Of a stretch of DNA of 13,985 nt, positions 1 to 7,405 are shown in pieces. Each line of letters starts with the position of its first letter. Positions within the stretch are counted from its first letter, which is position 1. The notes under the pieces are model-generated. The model was not told where the DNA came from, did not search any database, and worked only from the letters and a program-made list of their open reading frames with translations. Source of the DNA: Campylobacterales bacterium. GTDB lineage: Bacteria > Campylobacterota > Campylobacteria > Campylobacterales > Hydrogenimonadaceae. The position numbers and the translations under genes are program-made. Location: the NCBI GenBank assembly GCA_027067015.1, contig JAMOMS010000098.1, positions 1-13,985 of the forward strand, written 5' to 3'.

Positions 1-847
1 GAGGGGTGACCGCCTTGGCGCAGGTGACGGCACGCTCAATGACGGTTTTGGAGGGGGCGCGCAGTTTGTCGTAGTCGTTGCCTTCCACATGAATAATACG
101 CCGTACCGTCGCGTTGTATTCGTCGGAGTAGATGTCGCAGGTCTCCAACAGGTTGGCGTATTGGCTTAACGCCTCTTGCAGAGCGCTAATCTGCGCTCGC
201 GCTTCCAGCCTGTTTTGACAGTAGTTATCGGCGTTTGCTTTGACGGTTTGGGCTTTGGCCAGGTTCTTTTTGGCTGTTTTGCCCATTGAGAAGCCTTTGG
301 CCATCAACCAGACCACCAGGGCAAGAAGCACAAGCAGGGCAATGCCCACATAAGGGTGGCCGTAGGAGGGGTAGTAAAAATCACCGCCGATAAAAGTGAG
401 AATCTTCATGATATTGTCGGGGTTGGTGAAGGTTTCGGGCTTTAAAGGCAGACCCACCGCCACCGCGCCGCCCGCCAAGGCTGTCGCCAGGGCGATCAGC
501 GTGACCAGAAGGGCGATAAAAGAGGAGCCCCCTTTGCCTTTGTTGATGTTTTCTATCTTAACCGGTTCACAGGAGAGCCGGTCAATCAGTGCCACCGCTT
601 CGGCCCGGCTGGAGGGCGGTTCGTTTTGGGGATCATGCCGTTCTGTTCCCTCGAAGGTTTCGTAAAGGCGTTGGAGCAGTTCACGGCTCTTTTGGATGAG
701 AGCTTTTTTGATTGTATCAACCCGTTCGGCGGTTTTAAGTAGCTCCTCGCGGCTTTTGAGAAAGGTTTCGTCGCTTTGCGAGACCTTTTCAACGGCTTGT
801 TGTACAAGTTTTTCGGCCCGGTTTTGATGCTCAATGGCACTAAACAT
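1..847 (-). CDS. Unrecognised two-helix membrane protein (partial, 3' end outside window)
   Basis: I do not recognise this protein. The frame is open from the start codon to the window edge, giving about 282 codons with no stop, so the C-terminus is missing. Residues 1-70 are charged and probably helical or coiled coil. A Lys/Gly-rich turn leads into a first hydrophobic segment at about 109-134. A loop rich in Tyr, Pro and Gly follows, then a second hydrophobic segment at about 166-184. After a Lys-rich stretch comes another likely coiled coil at about 190-240. The layout is therefore soluble helix, two membrane helices, soluble helix. Two ATG codons stand in tandem (848-850 and 845-847). The AGGAG site at 855-859 is 4 bases from the first and 7 from the second, so I chose the second. 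It lies about 70 bases downstream of smpB on the same strand and may share its transcript. Confidence 0.8.
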   Translation of the reverse strand, partial: MFSAIEHQNRAEKLVQQAVEKVSQSDETFLKSREELLKTAERVDTIKKALIQKSRELLQRLYETFEGTERHDPQNEPPSSRAEAVALIDRLSCEPVKIENINKGKGGSSFIALLVTLIALATALAGGAVAVGLPLKPETFTNPDNIMKILTFIGGDFYYPSYGHPYVGIALLVLLALVVWLMAKGFSMGKTAKKNLAKAQTVKANADNYCQNRLEARAQISALQEALSQYANLLETCDIYSDEYNATVRRIIHVEGNDYDKLRAPSKTVIERAVTCAKAVTP

Positions 848-918
848 CATAAGACTCCTAAATTGGGATAAATGTTTCTATATTTTGCCAAAAAAGCGGT
901 TTAAGTTTTATTGACGCG

Positions 919-1377
919 CTAATAACGCAGTTTCATGGCCCTTTGCGCTTCCCGTTCGGCGGTTTTTCGTTTAAGGGTTTCGCGTTTGTCGTAGAGCTTT
1001 TTCCCTTTGGCCAGGGCGATTTGGAGTTTGGCCCGGTTCTTTTCATTAAAATAGAGCATCAGCGGCACAATGGCCAGCCCCTCCTGTTTGACGCGGCCGT
1101 ACCATTTGTCGATCTGTTTGCGGTGCATGAGAAGACGCCGGGGCCGTTTTTCATCGGGGCGGTAGTGGGGGTTGGTGGTCTCCAAAAGCGTGATATGCAT
1201 ACCAAAAACCCACGCTTCGCCTTTGATAATGCGCACGTAGGCGTCTTTGAGATTCACCCGTCCCATGCGGATACTTTTGACTTCGCTCCCTTTGAGTTCA
1301 ATACCCGCTTCCAGGGTCTCCAAGACTTCGTAATCGTGCCGGGCTTTTTTGTTGGTGGTGACAATCTTGATGGACAT
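919..1377 (-). CDS. smpB: SsrA-binding protein SmpB
   Basis: SmpB binds tmRNA and delivers it to stalled ribosomes, so that the nascent chain is tagged for proteolysis. The 152-residue length is normal. The N-terminal part carries the family signature, including GIELKGSEVKSIR (25-37) and VNLKDAYV (41-48). The HYRPDEKRPRRLL segment (71-83) and a basic C-terminal tail (125-152) follow. The tail motif reads GKKLYDKRE (125-133). E. coli has His at the position of Tyr129, and that His is reported to contact the decoding centre. The gene starts 8 bases after the ispE stop, so it is probably co-transcribed with the truB-csrA-ispE cluster. The ssrA gene is not in this window. Confidence 0.96.
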   Translation of the reverse strand: MSIKIVTTNKKARHDYEVLETLEAGIELKGSEVKSIRMGRVNLKDAYVRIIKGEAWVFGMHITLLETTNPHYRPDEKRPRRLLMHRKQIDKWYGRVKQEGLAIVPLMLYFNEKNRAKLQIALAKGKKLYDKRETLKRKTAEREAQRAMKLRY

Positions 1378-1385
1378 GGCGGCAA

Positions 1386-2153
1386 TTATAGCGCAACTTT
1401 GAAAAAGGTACTGCCGCTACCGCTAAGAAACCACCGGCTGTTGGTCGGGGGGGTCAGCCTGGGACAGACCGCCCTGGCGGCCGGGTAGAGATCATTGGCT
1501 TCGTCGGGGGCGAGCTCTTGTAAAAGGTCCATGCTTGGGCGCTTGAGCCACGCTTTGCCCGCCTCACTTCTGGCTTGGTCAAGCAGGTGGGCACGGTAGT
1601 AGCCGTAGACCTTGGCGGTGTCGCAGGCGGTGTCGGGGGTGTGGAGCGTCAGGGCGGGGGGCTCCTCTTCAAAAGGTTGAATACGCTCTCCGATCCCTTC
1701 GACATTGGCACTGGGGTAGTCGTAGATAAAAAATGGGACGTCGGCGCCTATCTGCTCCCCCAGTTTTGCCAGTTTTTTAAGCGGCAGGTTCAGGCCTGCG
1801 ATTTTATTACAGGCTTTCAAAAAGGTCGCGGCGTCGGAACTGCCGCCGCCCAGCCCGGCGCCGGCGGGGATTTTTTTGTCAATAAAAAGGGTATGCGCGT
1901 CAAAAAAGCGCTCCATCTTCTCTCTCTCAAGCGCGCAAAGCAGTGCATATGCCCGGGTGAGGGTATTGTTTTGGGGAAGCGTGACAGAGGCGCGCCAGCG
2001 GAATCGGCGACCGGTAGGGCGGGAAGGGATGAAAGAGAGGGTATCGGTGAGCGTATGAAGGCGGACAAAACGGGAGCGCAGGGTATGGTACCCCTCTCTC
2101 GTGCCGGTGATTTTAAGGAAAATGTTTACTTTGGCGGGCGCTGAGAAGGTCAT
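1386..2153 (-). CDS. ispE: 4-diphosphocytidyl-2-C-methyl-D-erythritol kinase IspE
   Basis: IspE is the ATP-dependent kinase of the MEP (non-mevalonate) isoprenoid pathway. It phosphorylates CDP-methylerythritol in the cytoplasm. The 255 residues show GHMP-kinase features in order. PAKVNIFLKI (6-15) holds the expected active-site Lys8. PAGAGLGGGSSDAA (96-109) is the glycine-rich ATP loop. GADVPFF (136-142) holds the expected catalytic Asp138, and SGSGSTFF (244-251) is the C-terminal GHMP motif. The protein is shorter than E. coli IspE (283), as I expect for Campylobacterota. The ATG at 2151-2153 overlaps the csrA stop in an ATGA arrangement, so translation is probably coupled to csrA. Confidence 0.96.
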   Translation of the reverse strand: MTFSAPAKVNIFLKITGTREGYHTLRSRFVRLHTLTDTLSFIPSRPTGRRFRWRASVTLPQNNTLTRAYALLCALEREKMERFFDAHTLFIDKKIPAGAGLGGGSSDAATFLKACNKIAGLNLPLKKLAKLGEQIGADVPFFIYDYPSANVEGIGERIQPFEEEPPALTLHTPDTACDTAKVYGYYRAHLLDQARSEAGKAWLKRPSMDLLQELAPDEANDLYPAARAVCPRLTPPTNSRWFLSGSGSTFFKVAL

Positions 2154-2389
2154 GACCGGGGTTGTCGCAGTTGGTTTTTCAGACGCTTTAGCAGATTCTC
2201 GTCCGCTTTCTCGGCCGCTTTCTGGTTCTCTTCCTCAATGGCCTGTGCCAGCTCTTCGCGCAATATCCTTAACTCTTTGGGCGCCTCGATACCGATGCGA
2301 ACACTGTTTTTTTCAACGGCCACAACGGTAATGACAATATCGTCGCCTATACGGATCGCCTCATCTTTTTTGCGTGTTAATATGAGCAT
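2150..2389 (-). CDS. csrA: Carbon storage regulator CsrA
   Basis: CsrA is a small homodimeric RNA-binding protein that binds GGA motifs in mRNA leaders and changes translation. In Campylobacter it acts with FliW on flagellin expression. Residues 1-50 match the family: MLILTRK at the start (RNA-contacting Arg6), GDDIVITVV (15-23) and IGIEAPKELRILREEL (32-47) with the second RNA-contacting residue Arg44. Position 43 is Leu where E. coli has His, which resembles Campylobacter CsrA. A charged helical extension takes the length to 79 residues, against 61 in E. coli. The start lies 13 bases inside truB and the end overlaps ispE by 4 bases, so it sits inside a tight housekeeping operon. Confidence 0.96.
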   Translation of the reverse strand: MLILTRKKDEAIRIGDDIVITVVAVEKNSVRIGIEAPKELRILREELAQAIEEENQKAAEKADENLLKRLKNQLRQPRS

Positions 2390-3216
2390 CGTTTCACCTT
2401 ATTCAGCAAATAGACAGCGCTACCATCCTCTTTAAGCTCTATAATAGCGAAAAAATCTTTGAAGACAAGGGTATAGACGCCGGGTAATCGGTTTTCAAAA
2501 TATTTGGCCGAAAGCTTTTTCCCCAAAAAGATATCCTCTTCTTTGCCCAGATAGCGGTTGGGGGGCGGGGCCAGAAAGTCGATAGGATCAAGCGCCTTCT
2601 CGTTCTCAAACAAAAACGCTCCCTCCCGTATCCTCTCCAGGGCGCTCAACGCCCCCGCGCATCCGAGCGCTTCGGCCACGGCTTGGCCCAGGGAGCGGAT
2701 GTAGGTGCCCTCGGAAACCGTCGCCTCAAAGGTGATAAAGGGGTGGCGGTAATGAAGCAGGGTAAGGGCGTGAATGTGGGAAGTTACCGGTTGCAGGGTC
2801 GTCCTCTCGCCCCGTCGGGCCAGGGTGTAGGCGCGTTGGCCCGCCACTTTTTTGGCGCTAAAGGCCGGGGGGGTGTAGGTAAAGGGGCCGACAAAGCCCT
2901 CCAAGGTCTCTTTGACGCGCACAAAAGGCAGTGGCGCGGCGGGTAAAACGCGGGTGACGCCCTCAATGTCCAGTGTCGGGCTCTGGGCCCCCAGCCACAG
3001 CGTGGCCCGGTAGGTTTTCGGGGTCTTTTCAAGAAAACGGAAAAGCTTGGTGTACTGCCCAAACGCTACAATCAGCGTGCCTGTCGCGAACGGATCGAGC
3101 GTGCCCGAAAAACCCGCCTTCTTGACGCCGTAGCGCCGTTTGAGGCGCGAAAGGTAGGCGTTGGAGGAGAGAAAGAGGGGTTTTCTCGCGACAAAAAGGC
3201 GGTTGGGACACGCCAT
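2377..3216 (-). CDS. truB: tRNA pseudouridine(55) synthase TruB
   Basis: TruB converts U55 of the tRNA T-loop to pseudouridine. The 279 residues contain the diagnostic RRYGVKKAGFSGTLDPFATG segment (27-46) with catalytic Asp41. KTYRATLWLG (67-76) matches the conserved KxYxAxxxLG element after it, and FSAKKVAGQRAY (118-129) and the SEGTYIRSLG stretch (about 170-180) are also typical. The C-terminal 60 residues look like a divergent small domain. The ATG directly abuts the helicase stop codon (TAG then ATG), so translation is probably coupled. The last 13 bases overlap csrA. Confidence 0.96.
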   Translation of the reverse strand: MACPNRLFVARKPLFLSSNAYLSRLKRRYGVKKAGFSGTLDPFATGTLIVAFGQYTKLFRFLEKTPKTYRATLWLGAQSPTLDIEGVTRVLPAAPLPFVRVKETLEGFVGPFTYTPPAFSAKKVAGQRAYTLARRGERTTLQPVTSHIHALTLLHYRHPFITFEATVSEGTYIRSLGQAVAEALGCAGALSALERIREGAFLFENEKALDPIDFLAPPPNRYLGKEEDIFLGKKLSAKYFENRLPGVYTLVFKDFFAIIELKEDGSAVYLLNKVKRCSY

Positions 3217-5265
3217 CTACACCTTCTCCACAAACGAGGAGAGGATCTCCTTGCGGTCGCCCCCGAAGTTGATTTTGAGTTTGTAGTCCCGTCCGGCCCG
3301 GGCCACCTCCAGCACCCGCCCGATGCCGAAAATCTTGTGTTTGACCAGATCCCCTTTTTTGTAACCGGTGCTCTTTTCAATGGAGAGCGCCCCTTTAAGG
3401 AGTCCCGCTTCGGTAAGAAACCGGCTCTTTTCCAGGTGCTTGCGCCGCCCTTTGTGAAACCTGCTTTGGACGGTTGAGAGGGTGAGGGTCTCTTTGGCCC
3501 TTGTCATGGCCACGTAGCCCAGGCGCCGCTCCTCTTCCATGTCGCACCCGTCACCCAGAAGGGGAAAGAACTCCTCCTCCATGCCGATGACAAAGAGGTG
3601 GGCAAACTCCAGCCCCTTGGAGGCGTGCACGCTCATGATGGAGATCTGCTCACCTTGAATCTGGTCCTGGTCGCTCTGAAGCGAAATTTCGTTCAAAAAC
3701 GTATCCAGGCTCATGTCGGGGTTTTTCTTGACCATATCCCGAAAAAGGCCGTAAAACTCGTCGAGGTTAAGCACCCGCTCCATGCCGTCGGGCAGGGAGG
3801 CGTAGTAGTTTTTCAGGCCGATGGTTTTGTCAAACTGGTCGATAAAGCCCATAACGGAGTGCTCCAGTATCTCCTGCAAAATCTCCAGGTCGTTGATAAA
3901 GCGGTTGACGGCGGCGTAGGCCTTTTTGCTCAGCAGTTTGGAGAGTTCGGCTTTGGGGGTTTCGGCCAGGTACTGGTAGAGCGAGAGGCGCTTTTCGTAG
4001 GCGGCTTTTTCGATCTTGTCGATGGTGGCTTTGCCGATTCCCCGTTTGGGGCGGTTGATGACCCGTTTGAAACTGAAATCATCATGGCTGTTGGCGATGA
4101 TGCGCAGATAGCTGATGGCGTCTTTGATCTCGGCCCGCTCATAAAAACGCACGCCGCCCACAAGTTGGTAGGCGATGCCCGCGCGCCCAAGCCCCTCTTC
4201 CAAAGAGCGGGAGAGTGCGTTGATGCGATAAAGTACCGCGATCTCCCCGGCGGGAACCCCTTCGTTCATCAATCGCTTGACGGCGTCGGCGATTTTGTCC
4301 GCTTCCTCCTTTTCATCCACGCTTTGAAAAAGCGTGATCTCCTTGCCTTTGCCCTTGACGCTTTTGAGGGTTTTGCCCAGCCGTCCCCGGTTGTGGCCGA
4401 TAAGCCGGTTGGCCGCCTCAAGAATCTGTTCGGTGGAGCGGTAGTTGATCTCCAGTTTGATCACTTTGGTCTTCTCAAACATTTTGGAAAAATCCAGAAT
4501 GTTACGGATATTCGCCCCGCGCCATCCGTAGATGCTCTGATCGTCATCACCCACCACGCAGAGATTGGTATGGGTGTCGCACAGTTTCTTGAGTAGTTGT
4601 AGTTGCAATTCGTTGGTATCCTGGTACTCATCCACCATAATGTATCGGTAGCGCCGGCTGGTCTCTTCGCGCAGGTCGTCGTGGGTCGCCAGCAGTTCGT
4701 AGGTGAGCATCAAAAGGTCGTCAAAATCGACCAGGTTGTTCTCAATAATATAGTTTTGGTACTTCTGGTAGATAGCGGCGATCTTTTTGTACTGGGGGTG
4801 TTCGGCCTGGGCCACCGCTTTTTCGGGGGTGATGAGCGAGTTTTTGTAACGGCTGATCTCGCTGGCGATCAGTGAGGTGGGAAGCTCTTTGTCGATCTGT
4901 TTGATAATCCGCTTTTTGTCGTCGGTGTCAATCACGACAAAATCGTTTTTGCGCCCCAGTTTCTCGATATGAAATTTCAAAAAAAGAAGGCCGAATTTGT
5001 GAAAGGTGCAAAGTAGCGGCGGGTAGACGGGGCTTTGTATCATGTTCAGGGCCCTCTCCCGCATCTCGGCGGCGGCTTTGTTGGTGAAGGTGAGCGTCAG
5101 GGTGTCGGCCGGGTCGATGCCCACCTCCCCTATCAGGTAGGCCAGGCGGGTGGTGACGGTTTTGGTTTTGCCGCTTCCCGCGCCGGCGAGAATGAGCAGG
5201 GGGCCGTCGATATGGGCGGCGGCTTCACGTTGCTGTTCGTTGAGTTGGTCGAGTATGCTGTCCAT
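3217..5265 (-). CDS. uvrD: UvrD/PcrA-family superfamily 1 DNA helicase
   Basis: This is an ATP-driven 3'-5' DNA helicase of the UvrD/PcrA/Rep type, used in repair and removal of replication blocks. In its 682 residues the helicase motifs appear in order. Walker A is AGAGSGKT (27-34). Motif Ia is TLTFTNKAAAEM (57-68). Walker B is VDEYQDTN (211-218). Motif III is GDDDQSIYGWRG (239-250), and NYRST is at 274-278. SVHASKGLEF is motif V and GYVAMTRAKE (583-592) is motif VI. The tail at about 634-682 contains YKKGDLVKHKIFGIGRV. It resembles the C-terminal Tudor-like domain of PcrA/UvrD, which favours these over Rep. It is the first gene of the minus-strand run, and its stop abuts truB. Only a weak AGAAG ribosome site precedes the ATG. 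Confidence 0.95.
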   Translation of the reverse strand: MDSILDQLNEQQREAAAHIDGPLLILAGAGSGKTKTVTTRLAYLIGEVGIDPADTLTLTFTNKAAAEMRERALNMIQSPVYPPLLCTFHKFGLLFLKFHIEKLGRKNDFVVIDTDDKKRIIKQIDKELPTSLIASEISRYKNSLITPEKAVAQAEHPQYKKIAAIYQKYQNYIIENNLVDFDDLLMLTYELLATHDDLREETSRRYRYIMVDEYQDTNELQLQLLKKLCDTHTNLCVVGDDDQSIYGWRGANIRNILDFSKMFEKTKVIKLEINYRSTEQILEAANRLIGHNRGRLGKTLKSVKGKGKEITLFQSVDEKEEADKIADAVKRLMNEGVPAGEIAVLYRINALSRSLEEGLGRAGIAYQLVGGVRFYERAEIKDAISYLRIIANSHDDFSFKRVINRPKRGIGKATIDKIEKAAYEKRLSLYQYLAETPKAELSKLLSKKAYAAVNRFINDLEILQEILEHSVMGFIDQFDKTIGLKNYYASLPDGMERVLNLDEFYGLFRDMVKKNPDMSLDTFLNEISLQSDQDQIQGEQISIMSVHASKGLEFAHLFVIGMEEEFFPLLGDGCDMEEERRLGYVAMTRAKETLTLSTVQSRFHKGRRKHLEKSRFLTEAGLLKGALSIEKSTGYKKGDLVKHKIFGIGRVLEVARAGRDYKLKINFGGDRKEILSSFVEKV

Positions 5266-5295
5266 GATTCGCTTCTGGCTTTATAAAGTTATTTG

Positions 5296-5304
5296 AGTAT
5301 ATCA
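5296..5304 (-). promoter_or_regulatory. Candidate extended -10 promoter for the uvrD-truB-csrA-ispE-smpB operon
   Basis: On the minus strand this reads TGATATACT, an extended -10 (TG, one base, then TATACT at 5296-5301), directly preceded by a run of Ts. A weak TTGTTT -35 lies at 5317-5322 with a short 15-base spacer. T-rich tracts in place of a clear -35 are common in Campylobacterota. Transcription would start near 5289, about 24 bases before the helicase ATG. Confidence 0.5.
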
Positions 5305-5362
5305 AAAAAAGATTAAAAACAACGAAAAGATTATCTTCTTAAATAAGGAGAAGTTTTGTCAA

Positions 5363-5379
5363 AATAATTAAATATTATT
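5363..5379. promoter_or_regulatory. Candidate LysR-type operator (T-N11-A dyad)
   Basis: Perfect 6-base arms AATAAT (5363-5368) and ATTATT (5374-5379) flank a 5-base centre. T5365 and A5377 satisfy the T-N11-A rule for LysR-type sites. The dyad touches the candidate -35 box of the lysR gene, a usual place for autorepression. The region is AT-rich, so chance symmetry is a real possibility. Confidence 0.35.
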
Positions 5380-5406
5380 GATTTTAAGGTTGTGATCTGT
5401 TAAGAT
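5378..5406 (+). promoter_or_regulatory. Candidate sigma-70 promoter for the LysR gene
   Basis: TTGATT (5378-5383) is separated by 17 bases from TAAGAT (5401-5406), and a TG at 5398-5399 makes an extended -10. Transcription would start near 5413, about 21 bases before the ATG at 5434. An AAGGA ribosome site lies at 5423-5427. Confidence 0.55.
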
Positions 5407-5433
5407 AACAAATAAAAATATTAAGGATTTGTT

Positions 5434-6339
5434 ATGTTGAAAGATTTCGCGAAACTGGAGACCTTTTTAACCGTTATTCGGGAGCATAGCTTCTCCAAAG
5501 CCTCGGCCAAGTTGGGTATTTCCCAGCCGGCGGTAACCCAGCAGATCAAGTTTATTGAAAAGTACCTTGACTGCAAAGTGATCGAGCGGCGCAAAAACGG
5601 GGTGGTGTTAACCAAGGAGGGGGAAGACCTCTACCGTGTCGCCTTGCGGCTGGAGAAGTGTATCCACAATGCCGAGCGGGACTTGATCAAGATTATCAAC
5701 AAAGAGATCACCTTCCGCATCGGCGCTTCCTTTACCATCGGCAACTTCATTTTGCCGGGCAAGTGTCTTAACAATATCAAACAGGTGATCCAAAACGATG
5801 TGCAGATCAAGGTGGCGTTAAGCGAGCAGGTGATTAACGATATTTTGGCGCGCCAGATCGACCTGGGGCTCATTGAGTCGCCGGTGATGCGGGATGATAT
5901 TATCTACAGGGAGTGGCTGGAAGATGAGCTGGTGCTCTTTTCCAATAAACCGCTCCCCCGCTCTTTGAAGCCGGAAGATCTTGCCAACTACCGTTGGATC
6001 TGCCGGGATGAGGGCTCCCACACCCGCCGCCTGCTTAAAGAGGTGTTTGAGGAGATCGGCGTGGAGTGTAAGAACCTGGATGTTCTCTACGAGGTAGACA
6101 GCTCCGCCACATTAAAAGCCACGCTTCTTAAGGCGGGTGAGGATGACGATGAACGGCCTATTCTTTCGTTTATCTCCCACGTGGCCATCGCCGACGAGGT
6201 GGCCGCCGGCAGGTTGTATGAGTCACGCATTCGGGGGCACCGCATCAAGCGCAAACTCTATATCGCCTACTCCAAAGAGCGCAAACACGACGCCTTCATT
6301 GAGAATGTGGTGGGGTATTTGCAACAGAGCCGTTGCTAA
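5434..6339 (+). CDS. LysR-family transcriptional regulator
   Basis: This is a typical LysR-type DNA-binding regulator of 301 residues. A winged helix-turn-helix fills residues 1-65, with SFSKASAKLGISQPAVTQQI (19-38) as the helix-turn-helix and a conserved wing ending in LTKEGEDLY. A linker helix leads to a periplasmic-binding-protein-like effector domain from about residue 92 (TFRIGASFTIGNFILP) to the end. The effector is unknown. Its general look recalls CysL/CbbR-type members, but I cannot assign a ligand. AAGGA stands 6 bases before the ATG. It diverges from the helicase operon and converges on the cysK operon. Neither arrangement proves a target, though control of a divergent neighbour or of itself is the common LysR pattern. 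Confidence 0.93.
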   Translation: MLKDFAKLETFLTVIREHSFSKASAKLGISQPAVTQQIKFIEKYLDCKVIERRKNGVVLTKEGEDLYRVALRLEKCIHNAERDLIKIINKEITFRIGASFTIGNFILPGKCLNNIKQVIQNDVQIKVALSEQVINDILARQIDLGLIESPVMRDDIIYREWLEDELVLFSNKPLPRSLKPEDLANYRWICRDEGSHTRRLLKEVFEEIGVECKNLDVLYEVDSSATLKATLLKAGEDDDERPILSFISHVAIADEVAAGRLYESRIRGHRIKRKLYIAYSKERKHDAFIENVVGYLQQSRC

Positions 6340-6341
6340 AC

Positions 6342-6365
6342 GGAGGCCGACGCCTCCTACTTTTT
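6342..6365 (+). terminator. Intrinsic terminator of the LysR gene
   Basis: A perfect 6-bp stem, GGAGGC (6342-6347) and GCCTCC (6352-6357), closes a 4-base loop. TACTTTTT follows, with five Ts at 6361-6365. The hairpin begins 3 bases after the LysR stop and covers the stop codon of the convergent gene. The opposite strand has only a short TTT after the stem, so termination is probably plus-strand only. Confidence 0.75.
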
Positions 6366-6815
6366 CAGGAATTTGCGGTTTTCCGGGTTGCTTAAAAAGC
6401 TCTCCAATGAGTTTTTAAGCCCGTTTTGTTTCTCTTGGCCGGTTGTGTGATCGGGTGAAAAGGGGCGGGCCATATTGAGCAAAATGGGGGTCTCTTCCAC
6501 CGTCAACTGCAAAATCGCCAGAATAGGCATGGATACAACGCTTCCAAAATTTTGCGGGCCGAACCCCGCCTCAAACGAGAGGGTGTGCCCGTCATACTCA
6601 AAACTCTCCAGCGTATAGCCGGCAATCATGAAAAGGGTCACTTCCCGTAACCCCTGCGCGATCTCATCGGGTAGCGGTGGGTCAAAAGTGACATACTCAA
6701 GGTTGCAGAGCAGGCCGAAAGGCTGGTCATAAGCCAGAAGGTAGTCAAAAACCTCCTTGATATGAACCTCCATCATCTCCTGAAAACGCGGCTCCTTGAT
6801 CATGTCAATCAGCAT
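6357..6815 (-). CDS. SspB-like protein, candidate ClpXP adaptor
   Basis: This 152-residue protein has no motif I can name with certainty. Residues 18-116 read like the substrate-binding domain of SspB, the adaptor that brings SsrA-tagged proteins to ClpXP. An N-terminal helix (HIKEVFDYLLAYDQP, 18-32) precedes a strand. PPLPDEIAQGLREVTLFMIA (46-65) parallels the SspB stretch leading to its LNIAP strand. SFEAGFGPQNFGSVVSMPIL (80-99) parallels the E. coli segment ending RFGGIPRQVSVPLAAVL. A polar linker (about 118-131) and a basic end, RKFLKK, follow, as in SspB proteins with a ClpX-binding tail. The ATG has a GAGGG site 4 bases upstream and lies 14 bases after the class IV enzyme stop, so it is the last gene of the cysK unit. 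The resemblance was judged by eye, and it may be a distinct family. Confidence 0.5.
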   Translation of the reverse strand: MLIDMIKEPRFQEMMEVHIKEVFDYLLAYDQPFGLLCNLEYVTFDPPLPDEIAQGLREVTLFMIAGYTLESFEYDGHTLSFEAGFGPQNFGSVVSMPILAILQLTVEETPILLNMARPFSPDHTTGQEKQNGLKNSLESFLSNPENRKFLKK

Positions 6816-6829
6816 CGTACCCTCTTTTT

Positions 6830-7405
6830 TTACCCAATTTTACCATGTTTGACCACCAAAAAACCGATCATGGCGTTCATGAGCGCGAAATAGCGAAAAC
6901 GGGGGAGCGCTTTGGGGGTAATATCCATAGGGGTCAAAAAGCCGGAAGCGAGCAGTCTGGCCCTGACGGTGCCGGGAAGCAGAGGGGTTTGGGGGGTGAA
7001 CCAGCGGCCGTCGCGGTAAAAGGCGATGTTGGCGACGGTGGTGTCGGTCAGCAGGCCGTCGCGCACGATCAGCACGTCGTCGGCTTCTGCGCGCTTGGCA
7101 AAGAGCGCGTCAAGGGCGGAGCGGTCGGCATATTTGTATCGGTAGTCGGGGTCGGCGTGAACCAGGCGCAGACGGCGCAGGGGCCTGGGGATGTAGGGAT
7201 GGTAGGTGACGGTGGCGGTATCGGCGTCGTAAAGAACGCGGGCGCGAAGCAGGGGGGCGTCGGCGGGCGGTTGAAGCAGGTCGCGCAGGCTGACGGGGGA
7301 CGGGTTGTCAAAGTGGGCCTGGCGGGTTTGATCAAAACGGCGCTGGTGCCACGCCAGCCGCAAGGGGTGACCCCGTTTGACGCAGACTGTCTCCAAAAAC
7401 CTCAC
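6830..7405 (-). CDS. Class IV PLP-dependent enzyme, aminodeoxychorismate lyase-like (PabC-like)
   Basis: Fold-type IV PLP enzymes include aminodeoxychorismate lyase (folate synthesis) and branched-chain or D-amino-acid aminotransferases. The 191-residue product begins MRFLETV and carries [10 protein letters not shown] (19-28). [13 protein letters not shown] (90-102) has Lys91 as the probable PLP lysine. [20 protein letters not shown] (108-127) and [16 protein letters not shown] (137-152) complete the usual cofactor-phosphate and C-terminal motifs. Its small size fits a PabC-like lyase better than a full aminotransferase. I chose GTG at 7403-7405: it overlaps the cysK stop as GTGA, has GGAG 8 bases upstream, and gives the usual family N-terminus. 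An ATG at 7447 would add 14 residues inside cysK. Confidence 0.82.
   Translation of the reverse strand: MRFLETVCVKRGHPLRLAWHQRRFDQTRQAHFDNPSPVSLRDLLQPPADAPLLRARVLYDADTATVTYHPYIPRPLRRLRLVHADPDYRYKYADRSALDALFAKRAEADDVLIVRDGLLTDTTVANIAFYRDGRWFTPQTPLLPGTVRARLLASGFLTPMDITPKALPRFRYFALMNAMIGFLVVKHGKIG

Noticed and set aside
586..840. An 84-codon minus-strand frame near the window start
   Set aside because: It is a shifted frame of the longer membrane-protein gene. The frame beginning at 847 has the ribosome site and membrane helices.
877..882. TATAGA on the minus strand as a promoter for the first membrane-protein gene
   Set aside because: Only four of six bases match and no -35 is visible. Read-through from smpB across 68 bases is equally likely.
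943..1488. A 181-codon plus-strand frame opposite smpB and the end of ispE
   Set aside because: It is antisense to SmpB, which is unmistakable, and has no ribosome site of note.
3598..4596. A 332-codon open frame on the plus strand opposite the helicase gene
   Set aside because: It is antisense to conserved helicase motifs and its product is a low-complexity Val/Gly/Phe-rich sequence, as expected from a mirrored GC-rich gene.
5327..5337. An 11-base palindrome, AAGATTATCTT, in the uvrD-lysR gap
   Set aside because: It is short and in an AT-rich region, with no spacing that points to a known regulator. Chance is the simplest reading.
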